Assembly (NCBI GenBank): GCA_950295325.1
Contig: OX485803.1
Location: 56,433,554 to 56,497,553 of the forward strand
Direction: 5' to 3'
Source: Polytrichum commune
Taxonomy: Eukaryota; Streptophyta; Polytrichopsida; Polytrichales; Polytrichaceae
Length of the DNA: 64,000 bases
Part shown: positions 46,121-56,915 of the stretch, piece by piece
Layout: each line of letters starts with the position of its first letter
Numbering within the stretch: the stretch's first letter is position 1
Position numbers and translations under genes: made by a program
The notes under the pieces: model-generated
Told to the model about the DNA's origin: nothing
Database searches by the model: none
The model's input: only the letters and a program-made list of their open reading frames with translations

Positions 46121-46447
46121 AATAACAACTACATGTGTTGACATCGAATACATGTGCTCTCACACGTAAGATATGTACCTGATTTGTTCCCGATATGTAC
46201 CGATGTTGGGTCGCTATGTAGGTGAATGCATAGTATCAATAATCAACATCAATAATGATATCAAAGAGCTTACATGTGGATATCTTAAAACTATAATACT
46301 AGTCAAATAATGATACTTGGTGGATATCACAAGGTGAGAAGATATTCGTACGTTTGGGAGTATATTTTTTGGGGGAGGGAGGGGGAGGGTTTCAACCAGA
46401 TAGGTTAGTTAAGTGGTGCACATCTTGAGGATGTGTTGGCTAGTTGG
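46121..46447. other. Spacer between the LINE and a MITE
   Basis: About 330 bp, AT-rich, nothing recognised. The LINE 5' boundary may lie somewhat inside it. Confidence 0.4.
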
Positions 46448-46450
46448 TTA

Positions 46451-46934
46451 GGGGCGGTTTACACTATGGACCATGAAGTCGTCCCACGGCCGACGAAGCG
46501 ATGTGATTGGACGTTGAAGTCGTCCCGGGACGACTTGGGTTTACACCAAGGAAAAAATGGCAGAGTGACCACGGAGGTTGAGGTCCTCAAAATATAAATT
46601 TTTAAGCCTACTCTATCCACTGCCATGGTCCAACGGGTTTTCCGTTGGGACAAGCAAAAGAGGTGGTCTAGGAAAATTAGCAAGGGCCCATGTCATAAAC
46701 TTGCCATTTTAATGATTTTTTTGGATTTTTTTGATGATTCTCTTTCCGATTTAGTTAATGACTCCACTTTTTGGTGCATGGTCATTCTTCATGGTCCACA
46801 TTCGGTTTACACCTAGTGAAGGGCCCATGAACCATGAAAACTAATATTTTAGTAACTCGGACCATGGAAGTCGTCCCACGCAAAATAGGCCTCTTACGTG
46901 GGACGACTTCATGGTCCATAGTGTAAACCGCCAC
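46451..46934. mobile_element. Tourist-like (PIF/Harbinger) MITE
   Basis: The left end GGGGCGGTTTACACTATGGA, continuing CCATGAAGTCGTCCCACG, and the right end CGTGGGACGACTTCATGG, continuing TCCATAGTGTAAACCGCCAC, are nearly perfect inverses of about 36 bp. TTA flanks both sides (46448-46450, 46935-46937). Internally the words GAAGTCGTCCC and GGTTTACACC recur, including a GTCGTCCCGGGACGAC palindrome. Length 484 bp. Confidence 0.88.
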
Positions 46935-46937
46935 TTA

Positions 46938-47639
46938 GTCCCCCAAGCCACTATTATAATCATCATCATAGAACCCAAATGATCTATATAAAGAAGATGA
47001 TTCTAATCCCATTCTAGTCCAACATTGGTACGTACATCAAAACTGAACACTATGCATCACACTCATACATTTGGGAGCTTCAAATGTATTGATAATTTGA
47101 TACATAGCGTTCAAGGTTTTAGGTCATTTGTTGGTTTGCCCATGCTAAGTTACAGTGACACTTGAAGGGCTTGAATATCATTAACAATTGAGTTCATAGT
47201 TCAACCTCGACTATTGAAATGATTATGTAAAGCGTAATGAAATGTTAACCATGCCATTTTAGAAGACCTAAGGCTTCAGCCATATATTGTGATATGTGCT
47301 ATCATCATAACATTATCCAGCCAAGTATGGAGGGTGGATGGGGCTGGAATAAGTCAAATACTATTTGGGAACTACACCATGGCTATTTTCTTACCAACAC
47401 TGCTATTTGAAATTCAACCTGATTAATTTAGTCACTAAATATTATTACAATGGAATGACCGACATCAGTTGAATAATGTTATGAGGAGTGCAACACTAGT
47501 GTAGATTTAATACGAGCTCACAATTGTCTAGTATAATTATTGGTTGAGGATTTTATGAACACATGTACTTATATTTTGGCGTGTCCCTACTTAGTAAACA
47601 TTGAATCTCTTTCATTGGAAAACTGTTGCAGATGTATGC
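46938..47639. other. Intergenic sequence
   Basis: About 700 bp without a supported gene. CACTAGTGTAG near 47494 could be a CACTA-type end, but no partner with a matching duplication was found. Confidence 0.4.
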
Positions 47640-48345
47640 AACATCCAAATGAAATAGGTGGTAAGGCCAAGGGTGGCGGCCAAGGGGTTTGAACCTTGCA
47701 CCTAGTGATACCCACACATGTGCCTTAACCACTAAGTCATCACATCACACATGATATACATGGAGTGCTTCAAACCTTTCTAGACTAAGGCCACTATTTT
47801 CACTCTACTACCTACTTGATGTATATATTTACAGTAAATATTTGATGTATATATTTATTGTATATAATTTACTACCTTCCTTTATTGTATATTTATTGTA
47901 TATATTTACTGTACATATTTACTGTACATATTTACTGTACATATTTATAGTAAATATTTGATGTATATATTTACTACTTTCCTTTACTGTATATTTACTG
48001 TATGTATTTGATGTATATAATTTACTGTATATAATTTACTGCCTTCCTTTATTGTATATTTACTATATATATTAATTGTATATAATTTACAGCCTTCCTT
48101 TAATATGTATTTTTTGATATTTACTATTTACTATTTATTTTTTATTTCCCACTATTTGTTGTTTTCTGCCCATTATTTATTATTTACTGTACATTATTTA
48201 TTATTTACTCTCTATAATTTATAGTTTATAAATTATTATTTACTATTTACGGTATGATATTATTATTTACTTTTATAGTATATCGTTTATTATTTACCGT
48301 TTATTATTATTATTTATTATTAATTTATAATATTTAGTTCCATTC
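47640..48345 (-). repeat. tRNA-SINE module joined to a TTTACTGTA array (minus copy)
   Basis: On the minus strand, box A TGACTTAGTGG (47729-47739) and box B GGTTCAAACCC (47685-47695) lie 33 bp apart, as in a tRNA-derived SINE. Its upstream side, 47815-48345, is an AT-rich array built on TATATTTACTGTA and longer periods with CTTCCTTTA. The same two parts, in the same relative orientation, occur at 53640-54500 on the plus strand. The junction also matches (AAAGGTTTTGAA-like and CTCCATGTATATCAT-like words), so this is one composite unit present twice in inverted orientation. Confidence 0.75.
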
Positions 48346-48617
48346 GAATTCGTAATTATTTCCACATCCATACATTTACAAGTCCATAAATTGAGTCCAT
48401 AAATTGCAAAATATTTAAAAGATTCTATAATATTTCAAAAAGATTATAAAAAGATTCCACATTTACTAAATTTTTGTTAATTTGGTCATTGTACTATTTA
48501 GATCAACAAAAAAATAAGCAACAAACCATTGATTTTTTACAAAAGTTCAAAAATCAGTGAAATTGGTCATTGCAGTGCCCGGATCAACATAGATATGTTG
48601 ATTTTCTGTTGATTTGG

Positions 48618-48636
48618 TCATGATTTTCTAGTAGTG
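48618..48636. other. CACTA-type terminus without partner
   Basis: TCATGATTTTCTAGTAGTG is a right-hand CACTA end; TTTGGTCAT-like subterminal words repeat several times in the preceding 150 bp, as in CACTA elements. If real it might bound the array at 47815-48345, but a left end with a matching 3-bp duplication was not found. Confidence 0.4.
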
Positions 48637-48899
48637 ATCGGACGACATGGCAAGATATTAATTTGAGAATGAGTCACCTTGATCATGGGCCTTCTATATT
48701 ACAGGTCTAAAAATGATCAAGGAATGAAGGCAAACATGGGAACTATTTCCTCTATTCTAGTTGCATGAACATGTGATCCTGGTGAATGCTATTTGAGGTA
48801 GATGATGCTTATACCTAGGCTTGTGACAAGCATGTGCCTCGATGTTTAAATATTTATGGTGCCCACATAGTTATCTACATTCTTCTAATGCCCCTTATA

Positions 48900-49846
48900 C
48901 CGTACGTTAAGGGCAGCTTCGACACATGTTAGCCGAATAATTAATTAAAGTTCAAAAAGTAGGTTCGGCACCTAAAAATAGTATATTCATAGAAAATTTT
49001 CAGCAATTTTCTCTTTTAATTTTAAAATTTTGGCTTAAATTCATTTTCTATTTTCTATATGAGCTTATATCTTGTACATCTCTCTTGCATTGAATGACAA
49101 GTAAGATGTGAGTGAAGAGTTGAGAATGCTCTGTGCTTTATGCAAGTAGAGTGGAGTTGTGTTCAACAATGCATATGGGATATGTAGACTTTGAGGTGAA
49201 GCACCGAGTTAGACTTCATTTTTATAACACGCATAACTTTTGCATAGAGTCTTCAAATGACATAAAATTTCTTGGAGGTGAAAGATTACTTGATTTCTAA
49301 ACTTTTCTTAGACCAACAAAATTCCAAAAAAATTGATCTTCTATGCACAAATGAGCTCCGAAAAACTGTTATGAACGCATTTTAATTTTTTGATCTTTAC
49401 ACGGCTGCAATGTTTTGTCCATATCTTTTGCATAAAGACTTATTCTGACACAAAACTTGTTGGAGGTGGAAGAAGGATTGATTTCTCAACTTTTGTTAGT
49501 TGGACAAAATTCTATAAAACTCCATCTTCTATGCTCAATTGGACTCCAAAAATTTGTGTACAACACATTTGAAAAGCCTCACCTAGAGTCTTGCTACTTC
49601 TTAACCCATATTCTTTGTGGACTAATGTAAGTGAGCTTGATTACAAAAGGAGCACCTTCTCTCTTTCAAAATTCACATATGCTTCTACTGTAAGTGAAAC
49701 TCTAGTGAGAAGTAAATATTTCATACTTTTTGGCAATTTTGAAAAATAATTAATTTTATATTCGGCAAAAAATGCCAATAATTTTCCAAAAATTTCAGCA
49801 TCTATTTTTAGAATTATTTTGTGCCGAACCTGCCCTTAACGTACGG
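48900..49846 (-). mobile_element. ~940-bp TA-flanked transposon, copy 2 (inverted)
   Basis: Left terminus CCGTACGTTAAGGGCAGCTT and right terminus, read inversely, CCGTACGTTAAGGGCAGGTT; TA at 48898-48899 and 49847-49848. The 947-bp body is closely similar to copy 1 in reverse, including GGTTCGGCAC, AAAATAATTCTAAAAATAGA and the two ~165-bp internal repeats. The outermost ~26 bp differ from copy 1 at both ends in the same way. Confidence 0.8.
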
Positions 49847-49848
49847 TA

Positions 49849-52026
49849 ATCTGCCACTTAACTTAGTTTGACAACCACATCATCTAGATGTGAAGTAACT
49901 TGCCACATACTAGGAAAGGTTCTCACACTGCCCTCTTGTAATAATCGCATTCCTCAACCATGCCATTCTACGCTCACATGCTATGGTCATGTCCAACCTC
50001 AATGCCGGGGAAGTCACTTCCAGATTTGTTCAAACCAAGTGGAAAAAAACACAGGATTCTTTTGACAAGAATAACTTTTAAATACTTCAACAAATCCCAC
50101 AATTATAATAGGCACTAAAACCATCATGTTACTCTGGTATATAATACCTGGAGGTTTATGGAATTAAGTTTGTGTCAAGAATGCTTGAAGTAAGATCCAA
50201 AATAAATAAAAACATGATTATAGCACATCAATAAGCTTTCCATAGAATTATTTAATGACCTTCAGGTGGAAGAAATGTCAGAAGTTCCTTGCTCACACCA
50301 TTCAGGTAAATGTACAACACGTACAATGGTCTCAAAGAAGTCGCAATAATTGCAAGGTACACCAACTTATTCTTGGCTCATAAATGGTCTGAGGTTATCG
50401 AAATTGGTGCCGGGCTAAGCCAATGTTCATGTTGAGCTCGGCAAATATATTAATGTTTTACAACCAATTTCTTGAATATACTTCTGAGAATAAAGGGATT
50501 CTAGAAGCGGTGATACCAAAAACCTTTGAGAGATGTTTATTCCAGCTGCTTTTACGATGGTCTTCCTTCTTGTCATACTTGACAACACGTGCGCAAGGTG
50601 TTTTTCTTGGTATTGTAGACTAGGTAGCACAAGCTGCATGCATGCTTAAAGATGAGAACAGAAGGATGTAGAAACAGGGCTGAAGGTACTACTTGTAGTT
50701 GAAGGATGATATTCTTTGGCAAGTGCAATTGAGTCTTGGAATTCCAAAAATTAGGTCAGAAATGCAAGTCCAATAATTAGGCCAGAATTGCGAGTCCAAT
50801 TATGAAATATATACACAGCTGCTAGGTATTATGATCACCAGCCTATGAAGATGCTGCATCACCTAACATGGCACAGATTGCTAAACTTGTAGCCAGTGCT
50901 CATGGGGTGCATCTGAACAGCTGTTGTTTACATGATTTAGGCAAAAACAAAATTATACTGCACGCATAATTTGCCATCTCAGATTGTCATGGCAGTGTCC
51001 GGGGAGATTTTTGGGCATTATCAATCGAGATCCTAGTGTTTCCAAGTCCATTTGGTTACATATTGACATCTTCCGGTTTGCTTTATTAATTTGAGGTATA
51101 TTCTATAGGCTCCTCTTAAATGATTGGTAATTATCCTGAAGTCTTGAATTTCAGCCAGTTAGTTCTTGAACTCAACCAGTTCATCTGTAACTAACAGCCG
51201 GTTCTTCCCATTCATTGCAACGTGGATAGGAAATGGGGGCCAAAAGAATAGAACGCACCAGAGAGTGGATATCCAAGTGAACATGATGCCAAGGATGTCA
51301 CATGCATTGACGCTGGGTTGAAGACTTGGAGGTCGACAAGCTTAATGAGGTGCTTTCATGCATCAATTATATATTAGATGAGGCACGAGGCTCTGGGCAA
51401 TACATGAATAAGTTAAGGGTCTGCAGCCCCATTTATGTATGCCTGGGCCGTTATCCACGCAGCAATCATTCCCAGCATGGATGTCAACCAGGTTTAGGGC
51501 TTCCTGAGTTCATCCACCAAGGGGGCGAGGAACGGCTATGGATTAGATCGACAATGGACACTTACTTTCAAAGATCATCGGATTCCAAGAAAATGATATC
51601 CATCCAAACACAAGATTTTCATCTTCGTACATCAACATCCATCCATGGCCAAATTCATTTTCATCCCACATGAAATAATTCTCCTTAAACTTGTCATAAG
51701 GATGTGAAATATGAATCTGGGAAGGACGCTGGATTTTGTGGAGGTGCATTATGCTTGAGACCGTGCCCTCAAACCACACTTTGGAATTCCGGTGCTTATT
51801 CAACTTTACATATAAAGAGTGGTCAAATCATCATGACAAGCCACCATGAGCCAAATCCCAATGCCACTATAACTTGCAGAAAAATCCAAGTTTGACATCA
51901 CTTACCTGCAACACTGATCTTCACACTCATCAATTTCAATTCACGCAACCTGCAAGGCTGCAAACTTAACCTGCGAGCTGTGGCAATCACACTATATTTC
52001 TGTGGTTACTTGTTTTATTGGCCAAC
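49849..52026. other. Intergenic sequence upstream of the germin-like pseudogene
   Basis: About 2.2 kb with no supported gene. Contains the second copy (about 50995-51222) of the repeat at 33.1 kb. A 115-codon frame at 51326-51673 shows no recognisable motif. Confidence 0.45.
50995..51222 (+). repeat. Dispersed repeat, copy 2
   Basis: Matches 33144-33372 in order and orientation (GAGATCCTAGTGTTT, CTTTATTAATTTGAGGTA, CCTGAAGTCTTGAA, GGTTCTTCC), with many substitutions. Confidence 0.65.
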
Positions 52027-52712
52027 ATGGCAATGGCCAACTCACAGGGTACTAACCGTGGCTGCGGTGCTCACCTTGGTGGTATTTGGTTTCACCACCA
52101 CGATTAAAACAACCATGGCCGCCCATGGCTGCCGACCCGGACCCTGAGCAGGACTTCTGCGTTGCGAAGGCAAACTCAGAACCAACAATCAACGGTGTGA
52201 TTTGCAAGCCCATGAATGAGGTAGTGGCCTCCGATTTCTTGTCTTCCATGTTGAAGAACGCGGGCAACACCAACAATGCCAACAAGGTGAGTGTCACGCC
52301 CGCGAATGTGGGCGTGTTCCCGGGCATCAGCACACAGGGCATTTCATTTGTGCGCATTGACTGGGCCCAAGGGGGCATCAATCCGCCTCATGTGCACCCG
52401 AGGGCCACTGAGATTTTGTTCCTCGTTGGGGGCAGCTTGTACGTTGGGTTCATTACCAGCAATGGCAACAACACGCTCTTTGCGACGTACATGCAGAAGG
52501 GTGACTTGTTTGTGTTTCCCCGCGGACTCATCCACTTCCAGCTCAACGTCGGAAAGGGCATTGCTATCTCCGGGCTCAACAGCCAGAACCTGGGGGTGTC
52601 TGCAGTAGCAGCCGCCTTGTTCAGCCCCAACGGCATCAAGGAGGAGGTCCTCAAGAAGGACTTCTGAACTACCAAGCAAGTGGTGGATACCATTGAGAAT
52701 GGGTTCAAATGA
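52027..52712 (+). pseudogene. Germin-like protein pseudogene
   Basis: The cupin core is well preserved: DPDPEQDFCVAK, INPPHVHPRATEILFL, DLFVFPRGLIHFQLNVG, with all four metal ligands. The start is broken. The ATG at 52027 is out of frame with a hydrophobic signal-like stretch (RVLTVAAVLTLVVFGF), which is again out of frame with the mature part. The second shift comes from a 10-bp imperfect duplication (ATGGCCGCCC followed by ATGGCTGCCG at 52115-52134). Near the end, the codon that is CGA in the intact gene is TGA (52665-52667); past it the frame stays open to the ancestral stop at 52710-52712. It could still give an unsecreted, shortened cupin from the ATG at 52125, but loss of the signal peptide makes normal function unlikely. 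Confidence 0.85.
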
Positions 52713-53227
52713 GTTGGAAACGGCTACTAGTTAGTCTGACTTTAGATCATTTTATTATTTGCGTGCATTATAAGGTTTTCAATAATGTCTTCTCGGTGGT
52801 CATCTGTACTCCAAGAAACATGCCAACACTACTTATACGTATTCGGTTTTATTTGTTCCTTGCTCAGGTCTAATTTGCTTGCCTTGATAGGTTGCAGCAG
52901 GTTACATGTCATGATCAAAGATTCTATATATAGTTGAATATGTAATTTAAGATTGCACAAGAATGCAGATGCTGGCAGCATAGTGATGCATACGAGCTGT
53001 TCAATCATTAGTGGAGTTGAGAAGGTCTGATATTTGGATAGTATTTGGGGTTGCCATTGCTTTGTATGTACTCAACATTAATAAAGTTTGGAATTTATAT
53101 GTTTTGTGTCAGGTTTGCAAGATGTACGTTAATTAGTGAACACCAAGTAAAGCATGAAGGGCGCAGTGATGTGGGTAGTTGATCTGTTACAATAAGGTCT
53201 CAGTGTTGGGAGGGTGTTAGGACCACA
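52713..53227. other. 3' flank of the germin-like pseudogene
   Basis: About 500 bp up to the CACTA-type element. No gene supported. Confidence 0.45.
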
Positions 53228-53265
53228 CACTAGAAGGAATGGGGTCCCCTTCGACATACCCCCTT

Positions 53266-53289
53266 CGACACGGAGGGCCCTCCGTGTCG
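53266..53289. repeat. 24-nt perfect palindrome near the CACTA end
   Basis: Two 12-nt halves CGACACGGAGGG and CCCTCCGTGTCG, 38 bp inside the terminus. Subterminal palindromes can bind transposase or form cruciforms; role here unknown. Confidence 0.9.
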
Positions 53290-53395
53290 CAAGTTTCCAC
53301 ACGCTTGAATTTTGAGCTTGAATTTTGAGCTCCGCGACATATAATTTCAACATGTGTGGAAGTTGTGTCATTCTAATGTCATTAGTTTGGTCCAT

Positions 53396-53590
53396 GAAGG
53401 AATGTTCTATAATTAAGGCGTTTCATAGATCTTCTAACTAGACTTTGACCTAGATGTAAGTCACCTACTTCATTAACTACCTAAATGTGAAGGAATGTTC
53501 TATAATTAAGGCGTTTCATAGATCTTCTAGCTAGACTTTGACGTAGATGTAAGTCACCTACTTCATTAACTACCTAAATGTGACTCACCT
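53396..53590 (+). repeat. 93-bp tandem duplication
   Basis: Units starting GAAGGAATGTTCTATAATTA at 53396 and 53489 are almost identical over 93 bp, with a partial third copy (ACTCACCTACTTCATTAA) after. High identity indicates a recent event inside the CACTA-type element. Confidence 0.9.
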
Positions 53591-53639
53591 ACTTCATTAA
53601 GTACTAAGGTAGGAGAGAGGAAATTACCGCATACAAGTG

Positions 53640-54500
53640 TATCTTTCATTCATCCGACATCAAAGCATTAAGATAGTACATAGTAAATACTAAACAATAA
53701 ATATTTCACAGTAAATAGTAGACAATTTATAGTATATAATAAATAAAATACCGTTAATAGTAAAATAGTATACTATAAATAGTAAATAGTAAACATCGGA
53801 CATACATAGTAAATAATATACTATATACAGTATATAATAATATAACTATGAAAATAACGAATATCATACCATTAATAGTAATAATATACATTAAATATTA
53901 AATATTAAATACCAGACCATAAATAGTAAATAGTATACTATAAATAATAGATAATAAAAAATTCTGAAAATAAAAATATTAAATATTAAAATATTAAATA
54001 TTAAACTATAAACATTGAATATTAGGTAGTACATAGTAAATATTAGAATATAAACAGTAAATACGAGGCAGTAAATAGAAAATACCAGACAGTTAATAGT
54101 AAATAATACACAGTAAAAACAAATACTGGGCAGTAAATAATAACCAGTAAATAGTAGACAGTAAATACTGGACAGTAAATACTGGACAGTAAATACTGGA
54201 CAGTAAATACTGGACAGTAAATAATAGACAGTAAATAGTAGACAGTAAATAAATAAAAAGTAACTTGGGGTCTCTACATACAAAGGTTTTGAAAACTCCT
54301 CATGTATCATGCGCGGAGTGGTGGCTTAGTGGCTAAGGCCTCCATGTGGGAGCCAAGTGGTTCAAGGATCAAATCCCTTGGCCCCCCCGCCCTTGGCTTA
54401 TCCTTCCTTGGTAGGTATATGGCTAGGCACTTGGATGTATGTGCCTATTAAAGGGGTGGGTTGGGTGGAGGTAAGGATTGCATTTATTAATGGAGATTTC
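53640..54500 (+). repeat. ACAGTAAAT array joined to tRNA-SINE module (plus copy)
   Basis: Bases 53670-54265 are built on GTAAATA-type words; 54155-54230 is a clean run of GGACAGTAAATACT units. The SINE follows: box A TGGCTTAGTGG (54322-54332), box B GGATCAAATCC (54366-54376), then CCGCCCTTGGCTTATCC as in the other copy. The tail is not a clean poly-A. Copy 2 of the unit at 47640-48345, inverted. Confidence 0.75.
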
Positions 54501-54784
54501 TTTTAAGGAGACATATTATATGAGATTAAATTAATGTACCTCTGCAATTTCCACATAATCATTAATTATCGCGGCGATCAAGGTCATTAATTGCCACGGC
54601 CGTCAAAATCATTAATTACGGTCGGAGTCAAAGGCCTTAAACATTTCTAACACTCACTTGGTAAAAAATAGGACTGGTCCAGGATGACAGTACCCCACAG
54701 GGCTGCTTTACTTCATGACCCAAACACACTGTCATTTATGTGTCCTTTTTGTGTTAGAAAGGACCCCCATTCCTTCTAGTGACA

Positions 54785-56915
54785 TGATCCTGGTTTAGAG
54801 AAATTGTTATGCAATCATCATAATGAAGGTAACCCTACACATGCAGGTCAATACTACATACTCATGCCACAGCAGTGTTGCTGACGTGTTCATTCCTAAT
54901 TGGATAGGAAGAGGCACGACATCTATAATTGATGACCCTATCATGACCTTAGCACTATGTCCGGTATTGGCCACATGCCATCATGCCATCGGCTATAGCA
55001 AAGCATCCAACACCTCAAAATAGGGCATTAAATACCATAAACAATGTAGCGATCTCTATGCTACAGTTCGCACTGCATCAAATGTAATCAAGCTATGAAG
55101 TTGTGAAGTTGTTGGTGGATCTGTATTACTAGCAAATGTGATTGACCACCCCCAAACCCAGCATGAACTTTTCTTCATGTTCTCCTGTGTGAAGAAACCT
55201 TTTTTTTTTTTTGGCAAGAACTGGAAATTAGGTAGTCACCTCAAGAAAGCGAGTCTAAATGACATAGTCCAATATGAACAGAATGACATCATGTCAATTA
55301 AACTAGATCGCAAATTCGGCGCAAATAGGACAAGTTATGACAAGTGAACGTGTTCCTTGCAAGCCGGTCTAGTCTAAATGACATTGATGTCCTTTCACTC
55401 ATATTGTTGAACTGTATCATTTACACCCATAGTTTCTTGTAGTGAGTGGCCATAGCTCTAACGCTAATTGCACCAAAGAAGATCAAGCATTGAGTATAAT
55501 CTAGGCTTGCATGCAGCATTTGTTAGGTTCTCCATCGAGCTCCTCCTTTCGAATTAGGGGTGAGGCGAAACATGCTTCTGCTGTTAAAATAAGCTATAAT
55601 TGCTGGAGTTGGATTTGCCGCTCCAGCTCCTACTAACTTATGAACATATCATAGACATGCCGATAACCGCGAGGCCACCCTTCACCGCTCTTGTTGTCGT
55701 TCTCGCTTCTTCCTGCAATTCTCATTTGCGTTTCTTGCTGCAGTCATTCCCTGGATTCCACGAACAGACTGACTTGAGAAAGCTCTTTTCTTTCTGAGAC
55801 AAGGTTTCTTCGTTGCAAAGTTGCAGAGCTGGACGTATTAGGGCCTGATCAAGATTGCGTCCAGAGTTCGAGTCAAGAGGAGCATGGTGGAGTTTTGCTT
55901 CGATTGTGGGGTATGCGAAACGTTTTGCAATGTGTAAAATTGAGGATGCATGGTGGATTCGCCAACTTGAAATTGAAATGCTGAGACATTGTGAACTTGG
56001 AGCTAACTTACTCATCCAACACAACCCTCAAAACTTCTCGACGTGAGAGCGAATTTGAGAGGTTATTAGGTTGAAATCTGTATGAACGCGCTCAGGTAGG
56101 GTTTATTCAAATTCAAACACTCCCGTTACTGCAACCCACAGACAATTGAGGTTTCTCCTCGTGAGAAAATAATGCTTGCAAAATCAATAGGAGTGTGCTC
56201 AACAGTGTCACGAAGGCCTCCAGGGCATTGCACAAACAATGCTGTGAGGTTTAAAAAAATAACACGAATAATGAGCAGCATCTTTATGTGCACTTTAAAT
56301 TTATCCCGTTGAGCACTCTTTGAGCAAGAACGAATTTTTACAATCTTTCTTTTCAAATACGCAAGTGCAATAGACGAGATTTCTCCAACCGCGAGGAGAA
56401 AATGTCTCTCATCCACATTCGCCTGCGGCCGGGATCTTCTCTCCTTTTTTAATGTTATTTCAAATTTTACAAGTGAAACGCTTTCTTTCATTGGCAAAAT
56501 AACATACAAGGGCAGCATCATGTCCCTCTCCAAGCGCCATTTAGAACCTGATAAGACCCTAAATTCTAGCCTGAACCCTAAAATCTATTAGTAATGTCAT
56601 TTTGCCCCAAATGGCCTCACCACTGCTCTCGTTCTCACCGAGCATTACAGTGGAGGGAATTTAGACAAATCTGGCTCTTCAACAAAAATGTGAGGCACGT
56701 CTACTATACTAGAAGATCAAGAATTTATTCACACATAAAAAGTTGAAGCCACCACGAATTCCAAAGTATTGGGCTCGTCGTTTTATGCTTTGATTTTGGA
56801 AATATGTTGTTGACATTATAATATTACTGAACAACATATATGAAAAGGGGCGTTAATTGGATTGTCGTACAGCAAAATCAGGGTTCACTATTGATTGGAG
56901 GTGGCCGTAGACATC
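54785..56915 (+). promoter_or_regulatory. Upstream region and probable leader of the glycosyltransferase gene
   Basis: No separate gene supported. A CACTA-type terminus (CCCATAGTTTCTTGTAGTG) ends near 55445. From about 55600 base composition is more even; CTCAGGTAGGGTT at 56093 could be the donor of a 5' leader intron running toward the start codon at 56916. A 135-codon minus-strand frame (56126-56533) has no motif I recognise and overlaps the presumed leader. Confidence 0.35.

Larger units (their letters stand above)
53228..54781. mobile_element. Non-autonomous CACTA-type element carrying array and SINE module
   Basis: Starts CACTAGAAGGAATGGGG and ends with its inverse (CCCCATTCCTTCTAGTG), flanked by ACA (53225-53227) and ACA (54782-54784). 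Length 1554 bp. Contents in order: a 24-nt perfect palindrome (53266-53289), a 93-bp tandem duplication, the ACAGTAAAT array and a tRNA-like SINE module. No transposase. A 139-codon hydrophobic minus-strand frame over the array is a by-product of the repeat. Confidence 0.85.

Noticed and set aside
47685-47760. A functional tRNA gene on the minus strand
   Set aside because: Same reasoning: promoter boxes only, within a repeated composite unit.
53891-54310. 139-codon hydrophobic frame, minus strand
   Set aside because: It is a translation of the ACAGTAAAT array; the Tyr/Leu/Phe repeats mirror the DNA repeat.
54311-54400. A functional tRNA gene
   Set aside because: Box A and box B are present, but acceptor and anticodon stems do not form a proper cloverleaf and a second diverged copy has the same flanks; a SINE is the better reading.
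56126-56533. 135-codon minus-strand frame upstream of the glycosyltransferase
   Set aside because: Overlaps the probable leader of the plus-strand gene and shows no recognisable motif.
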